Part shown: piece after piece, positions 1-14,200 of the stretch
Position numbering within the stretch: the stretch's first letter is position 1
Layout of the letters: each line of letters begins with the position of its first letter
The notes under the pieces: generated by a model
What the model was told of the DNA's origin: nothing
Databases searched by the model: none
The model's input: only the letters and a program-made list of their open reading frames with translations
Source of the DNA: Megalopta genalis
Lineage: Eukaryota; Arthropoda; Insecta; Hymenoptera; Halictidae
Assembly: GCF_051020955.1 (NCBI RefSeq)
Contig: NW_027476768.1
Location: 62,001 to 126,000, forward strand
DNA: 64,000 nt
Direction: 5' to 3'
Translations under genes and position numbers: made by a program

Positions 1-946
1 AAGCTAAATTGTTCATTTCGCATGAATTTGAAACTAAATTGTAGATTTCGCGTGAATTTGAAACTAAATCGTTTACTTAAAATCGCTATTTCGTTCGAAT
101 TTGTGTCGAAATCGTGTATTTCGCATGAATCTGAAGCTAAATTGTTCATCTGGCATGAATTTGAAGCTAAATCGATCGTTTAAAATCGCTATTTCGCACG
201 AATTTGAATCGAAATCGCATGTTTCGCATGATATTGAAGTTAAATCGTTTGTTTCGTGTGGATTTAAAGCTAATTCGTGTATTTCGCATGAATCTAAAGC
301 TAAATTGTTCATTTCGCATGAATTTGAAACTAAATTGTTCATTTCGCGTGAATTTTAAACTAAATCGTTTATTTAAAATCGCTATTTCGTTCGAATTTGT
401 CTACAAATCGTGTATTTCGCATGAATCTGAAGCTAAATTGTTCATTTGGCATGTATTTGAATCTAAATCGATCTTTTAAAATCGCTATTTCCCACGAATT
501 TCAATCGAAATCGTATGTTTCGCATGATATTGAAGTTAAATCGTTTGTTTCGTGTGGATTTAAAGCTAATTCGTGTATTTCGCATGAATCTGAAGCTAAA
601 TTGTTCATTTCGCATGAATTTGAAGCTAAATCGTTTATTTAAAATCGCTATTTCGTTCGAATTTGTGTCGAAATCGTGTATTTCGCATGAATCTGAAGCT
701 AAATTGTTCATTTGGCATGTATTTGAAGCTAAATCGATCTTTTAAAATCGCTATTTCCCACGAATTTCAATCGAAATCGTATGTTTCGCATGATATTGAA
801 GTTAAATCGTTTGTTTCGTGTGGATTTAAAGCTAATCCGTGTATTTCGCATGAAACTGAAGCTAAATTGTTCATTTCGCATGAATTTGAAGCTAAATCGT
901 TTATTTAAAATCGCTATTTCGTTCGAATTTGTGTCGAAATCGTGTA

Positions 947-1212
947 TTTCGCATGAATCTGAAGCTAAATTGTTCATTTGGCATGAATTTGAAGCTAAAT
1001 CGATCGTTTAAAATCGCTATTTCGCACGAATTTGAATCGAAATCGTATGATTCGCATGATATTGAAGTTAAATCGTTTGTTTCGTGTGGATTTAAAGCTA
1101 ATTCGTGTATTTCGCATGAATCTGAAGCTAAATTGTTCATTTCGCATGAATTTGAAGCTAAATCGTTTATTTAAAATCGCTATTTCGTTCGAATTTGTGT
1201 CGAAATCGTGTA
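947..1212 (+). repeat. Reference 266-bp satellite monomer
   Basis: A representative monomer. Subunits: s1 947-976, s2 977-1006, spacer 1007-1019, s3 1020-1049, s4 1050-1079, s5 1080-1109, s6 1110-1139, s7 1140-1169, spacer 1170-1182, s8 1183-1212; the next monomer starts at 1213. s1 is practically identical to s6, s2 resembles s7, the spacers are identical and s3 resembles s8. The monomer is therefore two 103-bp modules (s1-s2-spacer-s3 and s6-s7-spacer-s8) flanking a 60-bp s4-s5 pair. A hand count of the consensus gives 37 C, 50 G and 20 CpG. Confidence 0.95.
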
Positions 1213-1508
1213 TTTCGCATGAATCTGAAGCTAAATTGTTCATTTGGCATGAATTTGAAGCTAAATCGATCGTTTAAAATCGCTATTTCGCACGAATTTG
1301 AATCGAAATCGTATGTTTCGCATGATATTGAAGTTAAATCGTTTGTTTCGTGTGGATTTAAAGCTAATTCGTGTACTTCGCATGAATCTGAAGCTAAATT
1401 GTTCATTTCGCATGAATTTGAAACTAAATTGTAGATTTCGCGTGAATTTGAAGCTAAATCGTTTATTTAAAATCGCTATTTCGTTCGAATTTGTGTCGGA
1501 ATCGTGTA
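1213..1508 (+). repeat. 296-bp monomer variant with an extra 30-bp subunit
   Basis: This monomer has the order of the 266-bp form, but s7 is doubled: one copy ends AAATTGTAGA and the next starts TTTCGCGTGAATTTGAA. The extra length is exactly one subunit. The same form recurs throughout both arms (for example near 2307-2602, 2869-3164 and 51401-51696), either with a TTGTAGA or a TTGTTCA ending, so it is a spreading family variant and not a single event. Confidence 0.93.
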
Positions 1509-4500
1509 TTTCGCATGAATCTGAAGCTAAATTGTTCATTTGGCATGTATTTGAAGCTAAATCGATCTTTTAAAATCGCTATTTCCCACGAATTTCAATC
1601 GAAATCGTATGTTTCGCATGATATTGAAGTTAAATCGTTTGTTTCGTGTGGATTTAAAGCTAATTCGTGTATTTCGCATGAATCTGAAGCTAAATTGTTC
1701 ATTTCGCATGATTTTGAAGCTAAATCGTTTATTTAAAATCGCTATTTCGTTCGAATTTGTGTCGAAATCGTGTATTTCGCATGAATCTGAAGCTAAATTG
1801 TTCATTTGGCATGAATTTGAAGCTAAATCGATCGTTTAAAATCGCTATTTCGCACGAATTTGAATCGAAATCGTATGATTCGCATGATATTGAAGTTAAA
1901 TCTGTCGTTTCGTGTGGATTTAAAGCTAATTCGTGTATTTCGCATGAATCTGAAACTAAATTGTTCATTTCGCATGAATTTGAAGCTAAATCGTTTATTT
2001 TAAATCGCTATTTCGTTCGAATTTGTGTCGAAATCGTGAATTTCGCATGAATCTGAAGCTAAATTGTTCATTTGGCATGTATTTGAAGCTAAATCGATCT
2101 TTTAAAATCGCTATTTCCCACGAATTTGAATCGAAATCGTATGATTCGCATGATATTGAAGTTAAATCGTTCGTTTCGTGTGGATTTAAAGCTAATTCGT
2201 GTATTTCGCATGAATCTGAAGCTATATTGTTCATTTCGCATGAATTTGAAGCTAAATCGTTTATTTAAAATCGCTATTTCGTTCGAATTTGTGTCGAAAT
2301 CGTGTATTTCGAATGAATCTGAAGCTAAATTGTTCATTTGGCATGAATTTGAAGCTAAATCGATCGTTTAAAATCGCTATTTCGCACGAATTTGAATCGA
2401 AATCGTATGTTTCGCATGATATTGAAGTTAAATCGTTTGTTTCGTGTGGATTTAAAGCTAATTCGTGTATTTCGCATGAATCTGAAGCTAAATTGTTCAT
2501 TTCGCATGAATTTGAAACTAAATTGTTCATTTCGCGTGAATTTGAAACTAAATCGTTTATTTAAAATCGCTATTTCGTTCGAATTTGTGTCGAAATCGTG
2601 TATTTCGCATGAATCTGAAGCTATATTGTTCATTTGGCATGTATTTGAAGCTAAATCGATCGTTTAAAATCGCTATTTCGCACGAATTTGAATCGAAATC
2701 GTATGATTCGCATGATATTGAAGTTAAATCGTTTGTTTCGTGTGGATTTAAAGCTAATTCGTGTATTTCGCATGAATCTGAAGCTAAATTGTTCATTTCG
2801 CATGAATTTGAAGCTAAATCGTGTATTTAAAATCGCTATTTCGTTCGAATTTGTGTCGAAATCGTGTATTTCGCATGAATCTGAAGCTAAATTGTTCATT
2901 TGGCATGAATTTGAAGCTAAATCGATCGTTTAAAATCGCTATTTCGCACGAATTTGAATCGAAATCGTATGTTTCGCATGATATTGAAGTTAAATCGTTT
3001 GTTTCGTGTGGATTTAAAGCTAATTCGTGTACTTCGCATGAATCTGAAGCTAAATTGTTCATTTCGCATGAATTTGAAACTAAATTGTAGATTTCGCGTG
3101 AATTTGAAGCTAAATCGTTTATTTAAAATCGCTATTTCGTTCGAATTTGTGTCGAAATCGTGTATTTCGCATGAATCTGAAGCTAAATTGTTCATTTGGC
3201 ATGTATTTGAAGCTAAATCGATCTTTTAAAATCGCTATTTCCCACGAATTTCAATCGAAATCGTATGTTTCGCATGATATTGAAGTTAAATCGTTTGTTT
3301 CGTGTGGATTTAAAGCTAATTCGTGTATTTCGCATGAATCTGAAGCTAAATTGTTCATTTCGCATGATTTTGAAGCTAAATCGTTTATTTAAAATCGCTA
3401 TTTCGTTCGAATTTGTGTCGAAATCGTGTATTTCGCATGAATCTGAAGCTAAATTGTTCATTTGGCATGAATTTGAAGCTAAATCGATCGTTTAAAATCG
3501 CTATTTCGCACGAATTTGAATCGAAATCGTATGATTCGCATGATATTGAAGTTAAATCTGTCGTTTCGTGTGGATTTAAAGCTAATTCGTGTATTTCGCA
3601 TGAATCTGAAGCTAAATTGTTCATTTCGCATGAATTTGAAGCTAAATCGTTTATTTTAAATCGCTATTTCGTTCGAATTTGTGTCGAAATCGTGTATTTC
3701 GCATGAATCTGAAGCTAAATTGTTCATTTGGCATGTATTTGAAGCTAAATCGATCTTTTAAAATCGCTATTTCCCACGAATTTGAATCGAAATCGTATGA
3801 TTCGCATGATATTGAAGTTAAATCGTTCGTTTCGTGTGGATTTAAAGCTAATTCGTGTATTTCGCATGAATCTGAAGCTATATTGTTCATTTCGCATGAA
3901 TTTGAAGCTAAATCGTTTATTTAAAATCGCTATTTCGTTCGAATTTGTGTCGAAATCGTGTATGTCGAATGAATCTGAAGCTAAATTGTTCATTTGGCAT
4001 GAATTTGAAGCTAAATCGATCGTTTAAAATCGCTATTTCGCACGAATTTGAATCGAAATCGTATGTTTCGCATGATATTGAAGTTAAATCGTTCGATTCG
4101 TGTGGATTTAAAGCTAATTCGTGTATTTCGCATGAATCTGAAGCTAAATTGTTCATTTCGCATGAATTTGAAGCTAAATCGTTTATTTAAAATCGCTATT
4201 TCGTTCGAATTTGTGTCGAAATCGTGTATTTCGAATGAATCTGAAGCTAAATTGTTCATTTGGCATGAATTTGAAGCTAAATCGATCGTTTAAAATCGCT
4301 ATTTCGCACGAATTTGAATCGAAATCGTATGTTTCGCATGATATTGAAGTTAAATCGTTTGTTTCGTGTGGATTTAAAGCTAATTCGTGTATTTCGCATG
4401 AATCTGAAGCTAAATTGTTCATTTCGCATGAATTTGAAACTAAATTGTTCATTTCGCGTGAATTTGAAACTAAATCGTTTATTTAAAATCGCTATTTCGT

Positions 4501-4790
4501 TCGAATTTGTCTAGAAATCGTGTATTTCGCATGAATCTGAAGCTAAATTGTTCATTTGGCATGTATTTGAAGCTAAATCGATCTTTTAAAATCGCTATTT
4601 CCCACGAATTTCAATCGAAATCGTATGTTTCGCATGATATTGAAGTTAAATCGTTTGTTTCGTGTGGATTTAAAGCTAATTCGTGTATTTCGCATGAATC
4701 TGAAGCTAAATTGTTCATTTCGCATGAATTTGAAGCTAAATCGTTTATTTAAAATCGCTATTTCGTTCGAATTTGTGTCGAAATCGTGTA

Positions 4791-4893
4791 TTTCGCATGA
4801 ATCTGAAGCTAAATTGTTCATTTGGCATGAATTTGAAGCTAAATCGTTTATTTAAAATCGCTATTTCGTTCGAATTTGTGTCGAAATCGTGTA
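4791..4893 (+). repeat. Free-standing 103-bp half monomer
   Basis: Between two complete monomers lies a unit of only 103 bp: s1 (4791-4820), a hybrid subunit (4821-4850) that begins like s2 (TTTGGCATG) and ends like s7 (AAATCGTTTA), spacer (4851-4863) and s8 (4864-4893). It is what an in-register exchange between the first and second modules of the monomer would leave. Equivalent short units occur at about 40281-40383, 48651-48753, 51963-52065 and 60895-60997. Confidence 0.9.
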
Positions 4894-7800
4894 TTTCGCA
4901 TGAATCTGAAGCTAAATTGTTCATTTGGCATGAATTTGAAGCTAAATCGATCGTTTAATATCGCTATTTCGCACGAATTTGAATCGAAATCGTATGTTTC
5001 GCATGATATTGAAGTTAAATCGTTTGTTTCGTGTGGATTTAAAGCTAATCCGTGTATTTCGCATGAATCTGAAGCTAAATTGTTCATTTCGCATGAATTT
5101 GAAGCTAAATCGTTTATTTAAAATCGCTATTTCGTTCGAATTTGTGTCGAAATCGTGTATTTCGCATGAATCTGAAGCTAAATTGTTCATTTGGCATGAA
5201 TTTGAAGCTAAATCGATCGTTTAAAATCGCTATTTCCCACGAATTTGAATCGAAATCGTATGATTCGCATGATATTGAAGTTAAATCGTTCGTTTCGTGT
5301 GGATTTAAAGCTAATTCGTGTATTTCGTATGAATCTGAAGCTAAATTGTTCATTTCGCATGAATTTGAAGCTAAATCGTTTATTTAAAATCGCTATTTCG
5401 TTCGAATTTGTGTCGAAATCGTGTATTTCGCATGAATCTGAAGCTAAATTGTTCATTTGGCATGAATTTGAAGCTAAATCGATCGTTTAATATCGCTATT
5501 TCGCACGAATTTGAATCGAAATCGTATGTTTCGCATGATATTGAAGTTAAATCGTTTGTTTCGTGTGGATTTAAAGCTAATCCGTGTATTTTGCATGAAT
5601 CTGAAGCTAAATTGTTCATTTCGCATGAATTTGAAGCTAAATCGTTTATTTAAAATCGCTATTTCGTTCGAATTTGTGTCGAAATCGTGTATTTCGCATG
5701 AATCTGAAGCTAAATTGTTCATTTGGCATGAATTTGAAGCTAAATCGATCGTTTAAAATCGCTATTTCGCACGAATTTGAATCGAAATCGTATGTTTCGC
5801 ATGATATTGAAGTTAAATCGTTTGTTTCGTGTGGATTTAAAGCTAATTCGTGTACTTCGCATGAATCTGAAGCTAAATTGTTCATTTCGCATGAATTTGA
5901 AACTAAATTGTAGATTTCGCGTGAATTTGAAACTAAATCGTTTACTTAAAATCGCTATTTCGTTCGAATTTGTGTCGAAATCGTGTATTTCGCATGAATC
6001 TGAAGCTAAATTGTTCATCTGGCATGAATTTGAAGCTAAATCGATCGTTTAAAATCGCTATTTCGCACGAATTTGAATCGAAATCGTATGTTTCGCATGA
6101 TATTGAAGTTAAATCGTTTGTTTCGTGTGGATTTAAAGCTAATTCGTGTACTTCGCATGAATCTGAAGCTAAATTGTTCATTTCGCATGAATTTGAAACT
6201 AAATTGTAGATTTCGCGTGAATTTGAAACTAAATCGTTTACTTAAAATCGCTATTTCGTTCGAATTTGTGTCGAAATCGTGTATGTCGCATGAATCTGAA
6301 GCTAAATTGTTCATCTGGCATGAATTTGAAGCTAAATCGATCGTTTAAAATCGCTATTTCGCACGAATTTGAATCGAAATCGTATGTTTCGCATGATATT
6401 GAAGTTAAATCGTTTGTTTCGTGTGGATTTAAAGCTAATTCGTGTATTTCGCATGAATCTAAAGCTAAATTGTTCATTTCGCATGAATTTGAAACTAAAT
6501 TGTTCATTTCGCGTGAATTTTAAACTAAATCGTTTATTTAAAATCGCTATTTCGTTCGAATTTGTCTACAAATCGTGTATTTCGCATGAATCTGAAGCTA
6601 AATTGTTCATTTGGCATGTATTTGAATCTAAATCGATCTTTTAAAATCGCTATTTCCCACGAATTTCAATCGAAATCGTATGTTTCGCATGATATTGAAG
6701 TTAAATCGTTTGTTTCGTGTGGATTTAAAGCTAATTCGTGTATTTCGCATGAATCTGAAGCTAAATTGTTCATTTCGCATGAATTTGAAGCTAAATCGTT
6801 TATTTAAAATCGCTATTTCGTTCGAATTTGTGTCGAAATCGTGTATTTCGCATGAATCTGAAGCTAAATTGTTCATTTGGCATGTATTTGAAGCTAAATC
6901 GATCTTTTAAAATCGCTATTTCCCACGAATTTCAATCGAAATCGTATGTTTCGCATGATATTGAAGTTAAATCGTTTGTTTCGTGTGGATTTAAAGCTAA
7001 TCCGTGTATTTCGCATGAAACTGAAGCTAAATTGTTCATTTCGCATGAATTTGAAGCTAAATCGTTTATTTAAAATCGCTATTTCGTTCGAATTTGTGTC
7101 GAAATCGTGTATTTCGCATGAATCTGAAGCTAAATTGTTCATTTGGCATGAATTTGAAGCTAAATCGATCGTTTAAAATCGCTATTTCGCACGAATTTGA
7201 ATCGAAATCGTATGATTCGCATGATATTGAAGTTAAATCGTTTGTTTCGTGTGGATTTAAAGCTAATTCGTGTATTTCGCATGAATCTGAAGCTAAATTG
7301 TTCATTTCGCATGAATTTGAAGCTAAATCGTTTATTTAAAATCGCTATTTCGTTCGAATTTGTGTCGAAATCGTGTATTTCGCATGAATCTGAAGCTAAA
7401 TTGTTCATTTGGCATGAATTTGAAGCTAAATCGATCGTTTAAAATCGCTATTTCGCACGAATTTGAATCGAAATCGTATGTTTCGCATGATATTGAAGTT
7501 AAATCGTTTGTTTCGTGTGGATTTAAAGCTAATTCGTGTACTTCGCATGAATCTGAAGCTAAATTGTTCATTTCGCATGAATTTGAAACTAAATTGTAGA
7601 TTTCGCGTGAATTTGAAGCTAAATCGTTTATTTAAAATCGCTATTTCGTTCGAATTTGTGTCGGAATCGTGTATTTCGCATGAATCTGAAGCTAAATTGT
7701 TCATTTGGCATGTATTTGAAGCTAAATCGATCTTTTAAAACCGCTATTTCCCACGAATTTCAATCGAAATCGTATGTTTCGCATGATATTGAAGTTAAAT

Positions 7801-10800
7801 CGTTTGTTTCGTGTGGATTTAAAGCTAATTCGTGTATTTCGCATGAATCTGAAGCTAAATTGTTCATTTCGCATGATTTTGAAGCTAAATCGTTTATTTA
7901 AAATCGCTATTTCGTTCGAATTTGTGTCGAAATCGTGTATTTCGCATGAATCTGAAGCTAAATTGTTCATTTGGCATGAATTTGAAGCTAAATCGATCGT
8001 TTAAAATCGCTATTTCGCACGAATTTGAATCGAAATCGTATGATTCGCATGATATTGAAGTTAAATCTGTCGTTTCGTGTGGATTTAAAGCTAATTCGTG
8101 TATTTCGCATGAATCTGAAGCTAAATTGTTCATTTCGCATGAATTTGAAGCTAAATCGTTTATTTTAAATCGCTATTTCGTTCGAATTTGTGTCGAAATC
8201 GTGTATTTCGCATGAATCTGAAGCTAAATTGTTCATTTGGCATGTATTTGAAGCTAAATCGATCTTTTAAAATCGCTATTTCCCACGAATTTGAATCGAA
8301 ATCGTATGATTCGCATGATATTGAAGTTAAATCGTTCGTTTCGTGTGGATTTAAAGCTAATTCGTGTATTTCGCATGAATCTGAAGCTATATTGTTCATT
8401 TCGCATGAATTTGAAGCTAAATCGTTTATTTAAAATCGCTATTTCGTTCGAATTTGTGTCGAAATCGTGTATTTCGCATGAATCTGAAGCTATATTGTTC
8501 ATTTGGCATGTATTTGAAGCTAAATCGATCGTTTAAAATCGCTATTTCGCACGAATTTGAATCGAAATCGTATGATTCGCATGATATTGAAGTTAAATCG
8601 TTTGTTTCGTGTGGATTTAAAGCTAATTCGTGTATTTCGCATGAATCTGAAGCTAAATTGTTCATTTCGCATGAATTTGAAGCTAAATCGTGTATTTAAA
8701 ATCGCTATTTCGTTCGAATTTGTGTCGAAATCGTGTATTTCGCATGAATCTGAAGCTAAATTGTTCATTTGGCATGAATTTGAAGCTAAATCGATCGTTT
8801 AAAATCGCTATTTCGCACGAATTTGAATCGAAATCGTATGTTTCGCATGATATTGAAGTTAAATCGTTTGTTTCGTGTGGATTTAAAGCTAATTCGTGTA
8901 CTTCGCATGAATCTGAAGCTAAATTGTTCATTTCGCATGAATTTGAAACTAAATTGTAGATTTCGCGTGAATTTGAAGCTAAATCGTTTATTTAAAATCG
9001 CTATTTCGTTCGAATTTGTGTCGAAATCGTGTATTTCGCATGAATCTGAAGCTAAATTGTTCATTTGGCATGTATTTGAAGCTAAATCGATCTTTTAAAA
9101 TCGCTATTTCCCACGAATTTCAATCGAAATCGTATGTTTCGCATGATATTGAAGTTAAATCGTTTGTTTCGTGTGGATTTAAAGCTAATTCGTGTATTTC
9201 GCATGAATCTGAAGCTAAATTGTTCATTTCGCATGATTTTGAAGCTAAATCGTTTATTTAAAATCGCTATTTCGTTCGAATTTGTGTCGAAATCGTGTAT
9301 TTCGCATGAATCTGAAGCTAAATTGTTCATTTGGCATGAATTTGAAGCTAAATCGATCGTTTAAAATCGCTATTTCGCACGAATTTGAATCGAAATCGTA
9401 TGATTCGCATGATATTGAAGTTAAATCTGTCGTTTCGTGTGGATTTAAAGCTAATTCGTGTATTTCGCATGAATCTGAAGCTAAATTGTTCATTTCGCAT
9501 GAATTTGAAGCTAAATCGTTTATTTTAAATCGCTATTTCGTTCGAATTTGTGTCGAAATCGTGTATTTCGCATGAATCTGAAGCTAAATTGTTCATTTGG
9601 CATGTATTTGAAGCTAAATCGATCTTTTAAAATCGCTATTTCCCACGAATTTGAATCGAAATCGTATGATTCGCATGATATTGAAGTTAAATCGTTCGTT
9701 TCGTGTGGATTTAAAGCTAATTCGTGTATTTCGCATGAATCTGAAGCTATATTGTTCATTTCGCATGAATTTGAAGCTAAATCGTTTATTTAAAATCGCT
9801 ATTTCGTTCGAATTTGTGTCGAAATCGTGTATTTCGAATGAATCTGAAGCTAAATTGTTCATTTGGCATGAATTTGAAGCTAAATCGATCGTTTAAAATC
9901 GCTATTTCGCACGAATTTGAATCGAAATCGTATGTTTCGCATGATATTGAAGTTAAATCGTTCGATTCGTGTGGATTTAAAGCTAATTCGTGTATTTCGC
10001 ATGAATCTGAAGCTAAATTGTTCATTTCGCATGAATTTGAAGCTAAATCGTTTATTTAAAATCGCTATTTCGTTCGAATTTGTGTCGAAATCGTGTATTT
10101 CGAATGAATCTGAAGCTAAATTGTTCATTTGGCATGAATTTGAAGCTAAATCGATCGTTTAAAATCGCTATTTCGCACGAATTTGAATCGAAATCGTATG
10201 TTTCGCATGATATTGAAGTTAAATCGTTTGTTTCGTGTGGATTTAAAGCTAATTCGTGTATTTCGCATGAATCTGAAGCTAAATTGTTCATTTCGCATGA
10301 ATTTGAAACTAAATTGTTCATTTCGCGTGAATTTGAAACTAAATCGTTTATTTAAAATCGCTATTTCGTTCGAATTTGTCTAGAAATCGTGTATTTCGCA
10401 TGAATCTGAAGCTAAATTGTTCATTTGGCATGTATTTGAAGCTAAATCGATCTTTTAAAATCGCTATTTCCCACGAATTTCAATCGAAATCGTATGTTTC
10501 GCATGATATTGAAGTTAAATCGTTTGTTTCGTGTGGATTTAAAGCTAATTCGTGTATTTCGCATGAATCTGAAGCTAAATTGTTCATTTCGCATGAATTT
10601 GAAGCTAAATCGTTTATTTAAAATCGCTATTTCGTTCGAATTTGTGTCGAAATCGTGTATTTCGCATGAATCTGAAGCTAAATTGTTCATTTGGCATGAA
10701 TTTGAAGCTAAATCGATCGTTTAAAATCGCTATTTCGCACGAATTTGAATCGAAATCGTATGTTTCGCATGATATTGAAGTTAAATCGTTTGTTTCGTGT

Positions 10801-11191
10801 GGATTTAAAGCTAATCCGTGTATTTCGCATGAATCTGAAGCTAAATTGTAGATTTCGCGTGAATTTGAAACTAAATCGTTTACTTCAAATCGCTATTTCG
10901 TTCGAATTTGTGTCGAAATCGTGTATTTCGCATGAATCTGAAGCTAAATTGTTCATCTGGCATGAATTTGAAGCTAAATCGATCGTTTAAAATCGCTATT
11001 TCGCACGAATTTGAATCGAAATCGTATGGTTCGCATGATATTGAAGTTAAATCGTTTGTTTCGTGTGGATTTAAAGCTAATTCGTGTACTTCGCATGAAT
11101 CTGAAGCTAAATTGTTCATTTCGCATGAATTTGAAACTAAATTGTTCATTTCGCGTGAATTTGAAACTAAATCGTTTATTTAAAATCGATA

Positions 11192-11221
11192 TTTCGTTCG
11201 AATTTGTCTCGAAATCGTATG
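11192..11221 (+). repeat. Hybrid s8/s3 subunit marking a 73-bp deletion
   Basis: The subunit begins like s8 (TTTCGTTCGAATTTGTCTC) and ends like s3 (AAATCGTATG), then runs straight into s4. The intervening s1, s2 and spacer (73 bp) are missing. The same junction is present at 20669-20698, so the rearranged unit has been copied within the array. Confidence 0.85.
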
Positions 11222-14200
11222 TTTCGCATGATATTGAAGTTAAATCGTTTGTTTCGTGTGGATTTAAAGCTAATCCGTGTATTTCGCATGAATCTGAAGC
11301 TAAATTGTTCATTTCGCATGAATTTGAAGCTAAATCGTTTATTTAAAATCGCTATTTCGTTCGAATTTGTGTCGAAATCGTGTATTTCGCATGAATCTGA
11401 AGTTAAATTGTTCATTTGGCATGAATTTGAAGCTAAATCGATCGTTTAAAATCGCTATTTCGCACGAATTTGAATCGAAATCGTATGTTTCGCATGATAT
11501 TGAAGTTAAATCGTTTGTTTCGTGTGGATTTAAAGCTAATTCGTGTATTTCGCATGAATCTAAAGCTAAATTGTTCATTTCGCATGAATTTGAAACTAAA
11601 TTGTTCATTTCGCGTGAATTTTAAACTAAATCGTTTATTTAAAATCGCTATTTCGTTCGAATTTGTCTAGAAATCGTGTATTTCGCATGAATCTGAAGCT
11701 AAATTGTTCATTTGGCATGTATTTGAATCTAAATCGATCTTTTAAAATCGCTATTTCCCACGAATTTCAATCGAAATCGTATGTTTCGCATGATATTGAA
11801 GTTAAATCGTTTGTTTCGTGTGGATTTAAAGCTAATTCGTGTATTTCGCATGAATCTGAAGCTAAATTGTTCATTTCGCATGAATTCGAAGCTAAATCGT
11901 ATATTTAAAATCGCTATTTCGTTCGAATTTGTGTCGAAATCGTGTATTTCGCATGAATCTGAAGCTAAATTGTTCATTTGGCATGAATTTGAAGCTAAAT
12001 CGATCGTTTAAAATCGCTATTTCGCACGAATTTGAATCGAAATCGTATGATTCGCATGATATTGAAGTTAAATCGTTTGTTTCGTGTGGATTTAAAGCTA
12101 ATTCGTGTATTTCGCATGAATCTGAAGCTAAATTGTTCATTTCGCATGAATTTGAAGCTAAATCGTTTATTTAAAATCGCTATTTCGTTCGAATTTGTGT
12201 CGAAATCGTGTATTTCGCATGAATCTGAAGCTAAATTGTTCATTTGGCATGAATTTGAAGCTAAATCGATCGTTTAAAATCGCTATTTCCCACGAATTTG
12301 AATCGAAATCGTATGATTCGCATGATATTGAAGTTAAATCGTTCGTTTCGTGTGGATTTAAAGCTAATTCGTGTATTTCGCATGAATCTGAAGCTATATT
12401 GTTCATTTCGCATGAATTTGAAGCTAAATCGTTTATTTAAAATCGCTATTTCGTTCGAATTTGTGTCGAAATCGTGTATTTCGAATGAATCTGAAGCTAA
12501 ATTGTTCATTTGGCATGAATTTGAAGCTAAATCGATCGTTTAAAATCGCTATTTCGCACGAATTTGAATCGAAATCGTATGTTTCGCATGATATTGAAGT
12601 TAAATCGTTTGTTTCGTGTGGATTTGAAGCTAATTCGTGTATTTCGCATGAATCTGAAGCTAAATTGTTCATTTCGCATGAATTTGAAACTAAATTGTTC
12701 ATTTCGCGTGAATTTGAAACTAAATCGTTTATTTAAAATCGCTATTTCGTTCGAATTTGTCTAGAAATCGTGTATTTCGCATGAATCTGAAGCTAAATTG
12801 TTCATTTGGCATGTATTTGAATCTAAATCGATCTTTTAAAATCGCTATTTCCCACGAATTTCAATCGAAATCGTATGTTTCGCATGATATTGAAGTTAAA
12901 TCGTTTGTTTCGTGTGGATTTAAAGCTAATTCGTGTATTTCGCATGAATCTGAAGCTAAATTGTTCATTTCGCATGAATTTGAAGCTAAATCGTTTATTT
13001 AAAATCGCTATTTCGTTCGAATTTGTGTCGAAATCGTGTATTTCGCATGAATCTGAAGCTAAATTGTTCATTTGGCATGAATTTGAAGCTAAATCGATCG
13101 TTTAAAATCGCTATTTCGCACGAATTTGAATCGAAATCGTATGATTCGCATGATATTGAAGTTAAATCGTTTGTTTCGTGTGGATTTAAAGCTAATTCGT
13201 GTATTTCGCATGAATCTGAAGCTAAATTGTTCATTTCGCATGAATTTGAAGCTAAATCGTTTATTTAAAATCGCTATTTCGTTCGAATTTGTGTCGAAAT
13301 CGTGTATTTCGCATGAATCTGAAGCTAAATTGTTCATTTGGCATGAATTTGAAGCTAAATCGATCGTTTAAAATCGCTATTTCGCACGAATTTGAATCGA
13401 AATCGTATGTTTCGCATGATATTGAAGTTAAATCGTTTGTTTCGTGTGGATTTAAAGCTAATTCGTGTACTTCGCATGAATCTGAAGCTAAATTGTTCAT
13501 TTCGCATGAATTTGAAACTAAATTGTAGATTTCGCGTGAATTTGAAGCTAAATCGTTTATTTAAAATCGCTATTTCGTTCGAATTTGTGTCGGAATCGTG
13601 TATTTCGCATGAATCTGAAGCTAAATTGTTCATTTGGCATGTATTTGAAGCTAAATCGATCTTTTAAAACCGCTATTTCCCACGAATTTCAATCGAAATC
13701 GTATGTTTCGCATGATATTGAAGTTAAATCGTTTGTTTCGTGTGGATTTAAAGCTAATTCGTGTATTTCGCATGAATCTGAAGCTAAATTGTTCATTTCG
13801 CATGATTTTGAAGCTAAATCGTTTATTTAAAATCGCTATTTCGTTCGAATTTGTGTCGAAATCGTGTATTTCGCATGAATCTGAAGCTAAATTGTTCATT
13901 TGGCATGAATTTGAAGCTAAATCGATCGTTTAAAATCGCTATTTCGCACGAATTTGAATCGAAATCGTATGATTCGCATGATATTGAAGTTAAATCTGTC
14001 GTTTCGTGTGGATTTAAAGCTAATTCGTGTATTTCGCATGAATCTGAAGCTAAATTGTTCATTTCGCATGAATTTGAAGCTAAATCGTTTATTTTAAATC
14101 GCTATTTCGTTCGAATTTGTGTCGAAATCGTGTATTTCGCATGAATCTGAAGCTAAATTGTTCATTTGGCATGTATTTGAAGCTAAATCGATCTTTTAAA